Positions 60,656-64,000 of a stretch of 64,000 nucleotides of DNA are shown one piece after another; position 1 is the stretch's first letter, and the number at the start of each line of letters is the position of its first letter. This DNA is from Streptomyces sp. XY006 (GTDB lineage: Bacteria > Actinomycetota > Actinomycetes > Streptomycetales > Streptomycetaceae). The stretch spans positions 1 through 64,000 of the forward strand of contig NZ_NOKT01000012.1 in NCBI RefSeq assembly GCF_002237655.1, given 5' to 3'. Both the position numbers and the translations under genes were made by a program. A model generated the notes under the pieces. The model had not been told where the DNA came from and searched no databases. It saw only the letters and a list, made by a program, of their open reading frames with translations.

Positions 60656-61057
60656 CACCGTGCGGTCCGGGTTGTCGCGGTTGGTGTCGACCAGGCACAC
60701 CGACTGCCAGGTCCCGAGCTCCAGCCGCCCGCCGAGGACCGGCAGGGTCGCGTGCGGCGGGACGAGCGCCGGCAGGACGTGGTCGCGGCCGTGGCCGGGG
60801 CTGCCGTGCCGGTGCTGCCAGCGGTCGTCGGCGGGCAGCAGCGTGTGCAGCGCGGCCAGCAGGTCGTCGTCGCTGCCGGCGCCGGTCTCCAGCACCGCGA
60901 CGCCGGCCGTCGCGTGCGGCACGAAGACGTTGAGCAGACCGTCGCGGCCTGCGGCCGCCTCGCGCAGGAAGGACTCGCAGTCGCCGGTGATGTCGACGAC
61001 CCTCTCCGCGGATCCGGTGGTGACATTCAGAACTCGGGTGGTGAACGCATCTGGCAT
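60635..61057 (-). CDS. YjbQ (UPF0047) family protein
   Basis: 140 residues. LLNVFVPHATAGVAVLETG, HTLLPADDRWQHRHGSPGHGRDHVLPALV (metal-binding His cluster) and LELGTWQSVCLVDTN are the family motifs. E. coli YjbQ shows weak thiamin phosphate synthase activity in vivo, but the true function is unresolved. The start at 61057 (MPDAFTTRVLNV) matches the usual N-terminus; the ATG three codons upstream is possible. Single gene; no thiamin genes nearby. Confidence 0.9.
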   Translation of the reverse strand: MPDAFTTRVLNVTTGSAERVVDITGDCESFLREAAAGRDGLLNVFVPHATAGVAVLETGAGSDDDLLAALHTLLPADDRWQHRHGSPGHGRDHVLPALVPPHATLPVLGGRLELGTWQSVCLVDTNRDNPDRTVRLSFLG

Positions 61058-61143
61058 GTCCTCCATCCTGACGCACCCGGCGGGATTCCCCCGGACCCGC
61101 CCGGCCGTGTTCCGGTACCGGAGTCCACTGGACGAGACGCCCG

Positions 61144-61173
61144 TTGACCGTGCGCATGCCGGCTGACTAGGTT
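61144..61173 (+). promoter_or_regulatory. promoter of leaderless leader-peptide mRNA
   Basis: TTGACC (61144-61149) and TAGGTT (61168-61173) with an 18-bp spacer place the transcript start at about 61180-61181, on the ATG of the leader peptide. It would drive the leader peptide and the ABC transporter genes. Confidence 0.7.
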
Positions 61174-61180
61174 CTGCGGC

Positions 61181-61264
61181 ATGTTGCGTTCAGCCCTGCT
61201 CACCACGCGCGGTCACATCGACCTGCTGCGGGTGGCCTCCGCCGCGTGTCGCCGCGGCCGCTGA
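61181..61264 (+). CDS. 27-aa sulfur-type leader peptide upstream of the ABC transporter
   Basis: The short ORF encodes MLRSALLTTRGHIDLLRVAS followed by AACRRGR and TGA. The R-x-H-x-D-L-x-R-x-x-S-x-x-C-R pattern is that of the actinobacterial putative leader peptides found before sulfur assimilation and sulfonate transport genes. The single Cys codon near the end suits a cysteine-sensing translation attenuation mechanism (inference). The mRNA is probably leaderless. The permease begins 147 bp downstream. Confidence 0.85.
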   Translation: MLRSALLTTRGHIDLLRVASAACRRGR

Positions 61265-61411
61265 CGCCCTCTTCCCTCACCTTCCCCACCCTTCTTTCCT
61301 CGCCTTCGTCGCGCCTGCCCGCCGACCGCCGCTGATCCCGGTCGCGTCGGTGTGCCGCGCGAGCAGGGCGTGCCCTCGTCTCGGCCCCCGCTCTCCTCCC
61401 GTGGAGCCCTC

Positions 61412-62281
61412 ATGAGCATCAGCCATGCCCCGCCCACGCCCTCGAAACCCGCCGTATCCCCCGCAGAGGGCTCCGGTCCCGAACTTCAGCCCCTGGTCCC
61501 CGCTTCCTCGCGCCGCACCCGGGTGCCCCGCTGGCTGCGCCGCACCAGCGGTCCCGTCCTGCTGCTGGCGCTCTGGCAACTCCTCAGCAGCACCGGTGTG
61601 CTGGCCTCGGACATCCTGGCCTCGCCGGGCCGGATCGCGCGGGTCGCCGGGGACATGGTGGCCGACGGCTCGCTGCCCGCGGCCATGGGCACCTCGCTGC
61701 AGCGGGTCGCCGCCGGGCTGCTGCTCGGCCTCGTCGTGGGGACGGGACTCGCCCTGCTGTCGGGGCTGTTCCGGATCGGCGAGGACCTCGTGGACGCGCC
61801 GGTGCAGATGCTGCGGACCGTGCCGTTCGTGGGTCTCGTCCCGCTGTTCATCATCTGGTTCGGCATCGGCGAGGCCCCCAAGGTCGCCATCATCACCCTC
61901 GGCGTGACCTTCCCGCTCTACCTCAACGTCTACGCCGGGATCCGGGGCGTGGACGCCCAGCTGATCGAGGCCGGGGAATCGCTGGGACTGTCCCGCCGGG
62001 GGCTCGTGCGGCACGTCGTCCTGCCGGGCGCGCTGCCCGGCGCGATGACCGGGCTGCGCTACTCGCTCGGCATCGCCTGGCTCGCGCTGGTCTTCGCCGA
62101 GCAGGTGAACGCCGACTCCGGCATCGGGTTCCTCATGGTGCAGGCGCGGGACTTCCTGCGGACCGACGTGATCGTGGTCTGCCTCGTCGTCTACGCCTTC
62201 CTCGGCCTGCTGGCCGACTTCATCGTCCGCTCCCTCGAAAGGCTGCTGCTGCAATGGCGACCGACGTTCACCGGCCGGTGA
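61412..62281 (+). CDS. ssuC: ABC transporter permease, sulfonate/nitrate/taurine type
   Basis: 289 residues. A polar Ser/Pro-rich N-terminus of about 50 residues is followed by six membrane segments and the permease EAA loop (AGESLGLSRRGLVRHVVLPGALPGAMTGL). FWYF-type motifs of the SsuC/TauC/NrtB family (TVPFVGLVPLFIIWFGIGEAPKV) are clear. It overlaps the ATPase gene by 28 bp. The leader peptide and gene order support a sulfonate role, though the substrate class is inferred. Confidence 0.92.
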   Translation: MSISHAPPTPSKPAVSPAEGSGPELQPLVPASSRRTRVPRWLRRTSGPVLLLALWQLLSSTGVLASDILASPGRIARVAGDMVADGSLPAAMGTSLQRVAAGLLLGLVVGTGLALLSGLFRIGEDLVDAPVQMLRTVPFVGLVPLFIIWFGIGEAPKVAIITLGVTFPLYLNVYAGIRGVDAQLIEAGESLGLSRRGLVRHVVLPGALPGAMTGLRYSLGIAWLALVFAEQVNADSGIGFLMVQARDFLRTDVIVVCLVVYAFLGLLADFIVRSLERLLLQWRPTFTGR

Positions 62282-62994
62282 CCCCGCAGGCGGTCCATGT
62301 CCAGGGGCTCACCCGCTCCTTCGACGGACGCGCCGTCATCGACGATCTGCGCCTGGACGTCCGGCCGGGCGAGTTCGTGGCCCTGCTCGGCCGCAGCGGC
62401 TGCGGCAAGTCGACGCTGCTGCGCATCCTCGCCGGGCTCGACCGCGAGATCGAGGGCACCGTGCTGGTGCCGCGCCGCAAGGCCGTCGCCTTCCAGTCGC
62501 CGCGGCTGATGCCGTGGAAGAAGGTGTGGCGCAACGTCGTGCTCGGCCTGCCCGGCCGGCCCGAACGCGCCGTCGCCGAGCGGGCCCTGCACGAGGTGGG
62601 CCTCGGCCACCGCTCCACCGCCTGGCCCAAGACCCTGTCCGGCGGTGAGGCCCAACGCGCCTCCCTCGCACGGGCGTTGGTGCGCGAGCCCGATCTGCTG
62701 CTGCTGGACGAGCCGTTCGGCGCGCTCGACGCGCTCACCCGCCTCAAGGCGCAGCGGCTGGTCGGCGAGCTGTGGCAGCGCCGGGGCTGCGCGGTCCTGC
62801 TCGTCACCCATGACGTCGAGGAGGCCGTGCTGCTCGCCGACCGGGTCCTGGTGATGGACGGCGGAGTGATCGCGCACGAGCAGCGCGTCGACCTCGACCG
62901 GCCCCGCGACATCACCGACCCGCGCTTCGCCGCGCTGCGCGCCGGTCTGCTCGAACGCCTCGGTGTCGAGGCGACGGCCGCCGACGCCGCCTGA
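62254..62994 (+). CDS. ssuB: ABC transporter ATP-binding protein, sulfonate/nitrate/taurine type
   Basis: 246 residues. Walker A GRSGCGKST, Q-loop AFQSPRLMPWKKVWRNV, signature LSGGEAQRASLARAL, Walker B LLLLDEPFGALD, and switch His in VTHDVEEA. The PRLMPWKKVWRNV segment is the typical SsuB/TauB/NrtD form. Starts inside ssuC (28-bp overlap), so translation is coupled. Confidence 0.94.
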   Translation: MATDVHRPVTPQAVHVQGLTRSFDGRAVIDDLRLDVRPGEFVALLGRSGCGKSTLLRILAGLDREIEGTVLVPRRKAVAFQSPRLMPWKKVWRNVVLGLPGRPERAVAERALHEVGLGHRSTAWPKTLSGGEAQRASLARALVREPDLLLLDEPFGALDALTRLKAQRLVGELWQRRGCAVLLVTHDVEEAVLLADRVLVMDGGVIAHEQRVDLDRPRDITDPRFAALRAGLLERLGVEATAADAA

Positions 62995-63067
62995 ACCACC
63001 CCCCGCGAACGACCCGTAGGACCCGCTCGTACGTCCCTGCCGTACGACCCACACGAACGGAACCGTC

Positions 63068-64000
63068 ATGCGACGACGTCTCATCCCCGCCGCCCTGCTC
63101 CTGCCCCTGGCCCTGCTGCTCACCGCCTGCGGCGGGAACTCGGCCGCGAGCACCTCGGAGGGCGGCACCGACGGCCGGGGCTCGGTGACGATCGACGTCG
63201 GCGACCAGAAGGGCGGCTCGGAGGCCATCCTGCGGGCCGCCGGGGAACTGGAGGACCTCGACTACAAGATCAAGTGGTCGACGTTCACCTCCGGTCCGCC
63301 CCTGCTGGAGGCCGTCAACGCGGGAGCCGTCGACATCGGCGGCGTGGGCAACACCCCGCCGGTCTTCGCGGCCGGGGCGGGCTCGAAGATCAAGGTGGTG
63401 GCGGCCTGGCACGGCACCTCCAAGGGCGACGCCGTCCTCGTCCCGGACGACTCGCCCCTGAAGCGTCCCGAGCAGCTGAGGGGCCGCTCGGTCGCCGTCG
63501 CCCAGGGCTCCTCCGCGCACTTCCAGCTGGTGGCGTCACTGAAGAAGGCCGGGCTGAAGCTGAGCGACGTCAAGGTGAAGTACCTCCAGCCGGCCGACGC
63601 GCTCGCCGCGTTCACCGCCGGCAAGGTCGACGCGTGGGCGGTGTGGGACCCGTACACCTCGCAGGTCCTCAAGGGCGGGCAGGGCCGGATACTGACCGAC
63701 GGCGACGGGGTGACCAACGGCCACACCTTCCAGGTCGCCGCACCGGCCGCGCTGAAGGACGAGAAGAAGGCGGCCGCCGTCGAGGACTACCTGGAGCGGC
63801 TGCGGCGCGCCTACACCTGGGTCTACGACCACGAGGAGGAGTGGGCGAGGGTCTGGGCGAAGGAGACCGGGCTGCCCGAGGACGTGGCGCTGGCGGCGGT
63901 GAAGCGGACGTACACCACCCGTGTCGCCGTGGCGGTCGACGAGCCGCTGATCGCCTCCGAGCAGGAGATCGCCGACACGTTCACGGCGCTGAAGCTCATC
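63068..64000 (+). CDS. ssuA: ABC transporter substrate-binding lipoprotein, SsuA-like (3' end beyond window)
   Basis: 311 codons are visible, without a stop. A lipoprotein signal ends in the lipobox LLLTAC (Cys about residue 19). The binding domain begins VTIDVGDQKGGSEAILRAAG, with FTSGPPLLEAVNAGAVDIGGVGNTPPVFAAGAG and VAVAQGSSAHFQLVASL, typical of aliphatic-sulfonate binding proteins. The permease, ATPase and this protein form one importer. Confidence 0.92.
   Translation, partial: MRRRLIPAALLLPLALLLTACGGNSAASTSEGGTDGRGSVTIDVGDQKGGSEAILRAAGELEDLDYKIKWSTFTSGPPLLEAVNAGAVDIGGVGNTPPVFAAGAGSKIKVVAAWHGTSKGDAVLVPDDSPLKRPEQLRGRSVAVAQGSSAHFQLVASLKKAGLKLSDVKVKYLQPADALAAFTAGKVDAWAVWDPYTSQVLKGGQGRILTDGDGVTNGHTFQVAAPAALKDEKKAAAVEDYLERLRRAYTWVYDHEEEWARVWAKETGLPEDVALAAVKRTYTTRVAVAVDEPLIASEQEIADTFTALKLI

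Noticed and set aside
60400..60933. Plus-strand frame upstream of and antisense to yjbQ
   Set aside because: Arg/Ala/Pro-rich shadow, with no motif and no ribosome binding site.

Overview
The window is about 73 % G+C. Codons end in G or C, starts are often GTG, many transcripts look leaderless, and the encoded proteins (secreted xylanases, LAL and SpoIIE-type regulators, terpene synthase with P450) are typical of the genus Streptomyces. No tRNA, rRNA, CRISPR array, insertion sequence or prophage was recognised. The region looks like ordinary chromosome carrying one conserved xylan-degradation locus and one small terpene locus.

Layout. 0.1-3.0 kb: a lactonase-fold protein and a FUSC membrane protein, separated by a degenerate 19-bp minisatellite. 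3.2-9.5 kb: an Lrp regulator, a HAD phosphatase, a secreted DUF4142 protein, a LysR effector domain without a DNA-binding domain divergent from a DUF5997 protein, two unknown proteins, and a GAF regulator upstream of an aldehyde dehydrogenase (9.6-11.1 kb). 11.2-15.9 kb: a xylan locus. xlnA (GH10) and a feruloyl/acetylxylan-type esterase are transcribed leftward, and a GH62 arabinofuranosidase rightward, from a shared 416-bp region containing CGAAA-n-TTTCG palindromes. 16.0-18.3 kb: a leaderless MarR gene and a DHA2 exporter. 18.5-20.6 kb: a nuclease-like protein, a VanZ-like protein and a VOC protein. 20.9-27.7 kb: a giant soluble multi-HAMP hybrid kinase followed by an ANTAR/GAF/PAS/PP2C phosphatase. 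27.8-32.0 kb: TetR with divergent dehydrogenase and twin operators, pirin, MarR, and a membrane protein. 32.0-37.3 kb: two MFS transporters, a DUF5701 protein, and a divergent Lrp/LysE pair. 37.3-43.1 kb: the heterotetrameric sarcosine oxidase operon soxBDAG with a divergent GntR regulator. 43.2-49.8 kb: a PAS-GAF-PP2C-HATPase protein, an ATP-grasp plus CocE/NonD hydrolase pair, and a DUF779 protein. 49.9-56.3 kb: a GNAT protein, a P450 overlapping a terpene synthase, and a LAL regulator. 56.4-61.1 kb: an MFS exporter, an orphan degenerate response regulator, a P450 lacking ExxR, and a YjbQ protein. 61.2-64.0 kb: a sulfur-type leader peptide followed by an ssu-like sulfonate/nitrate/taurine ABC transporter (permease, ATPase, binding protein cut by the window end).

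The clearest functional modules are the xylan locus (three secreted enzymes acting on backbone, acyl and arabinosyl groups), sox (demethylation of sarcosine), the leader-peptide/ssu unit, and several regulator-target pairs whose operators can be read as inverted repeats. The least understood parts are the terpene synthase with a proline in place of the metal-binding Asn, the ATP-grasp/hydrolase pair, the HTH-less LysR protein, and short tandem repeats that recur just beyond stop codons in several places.
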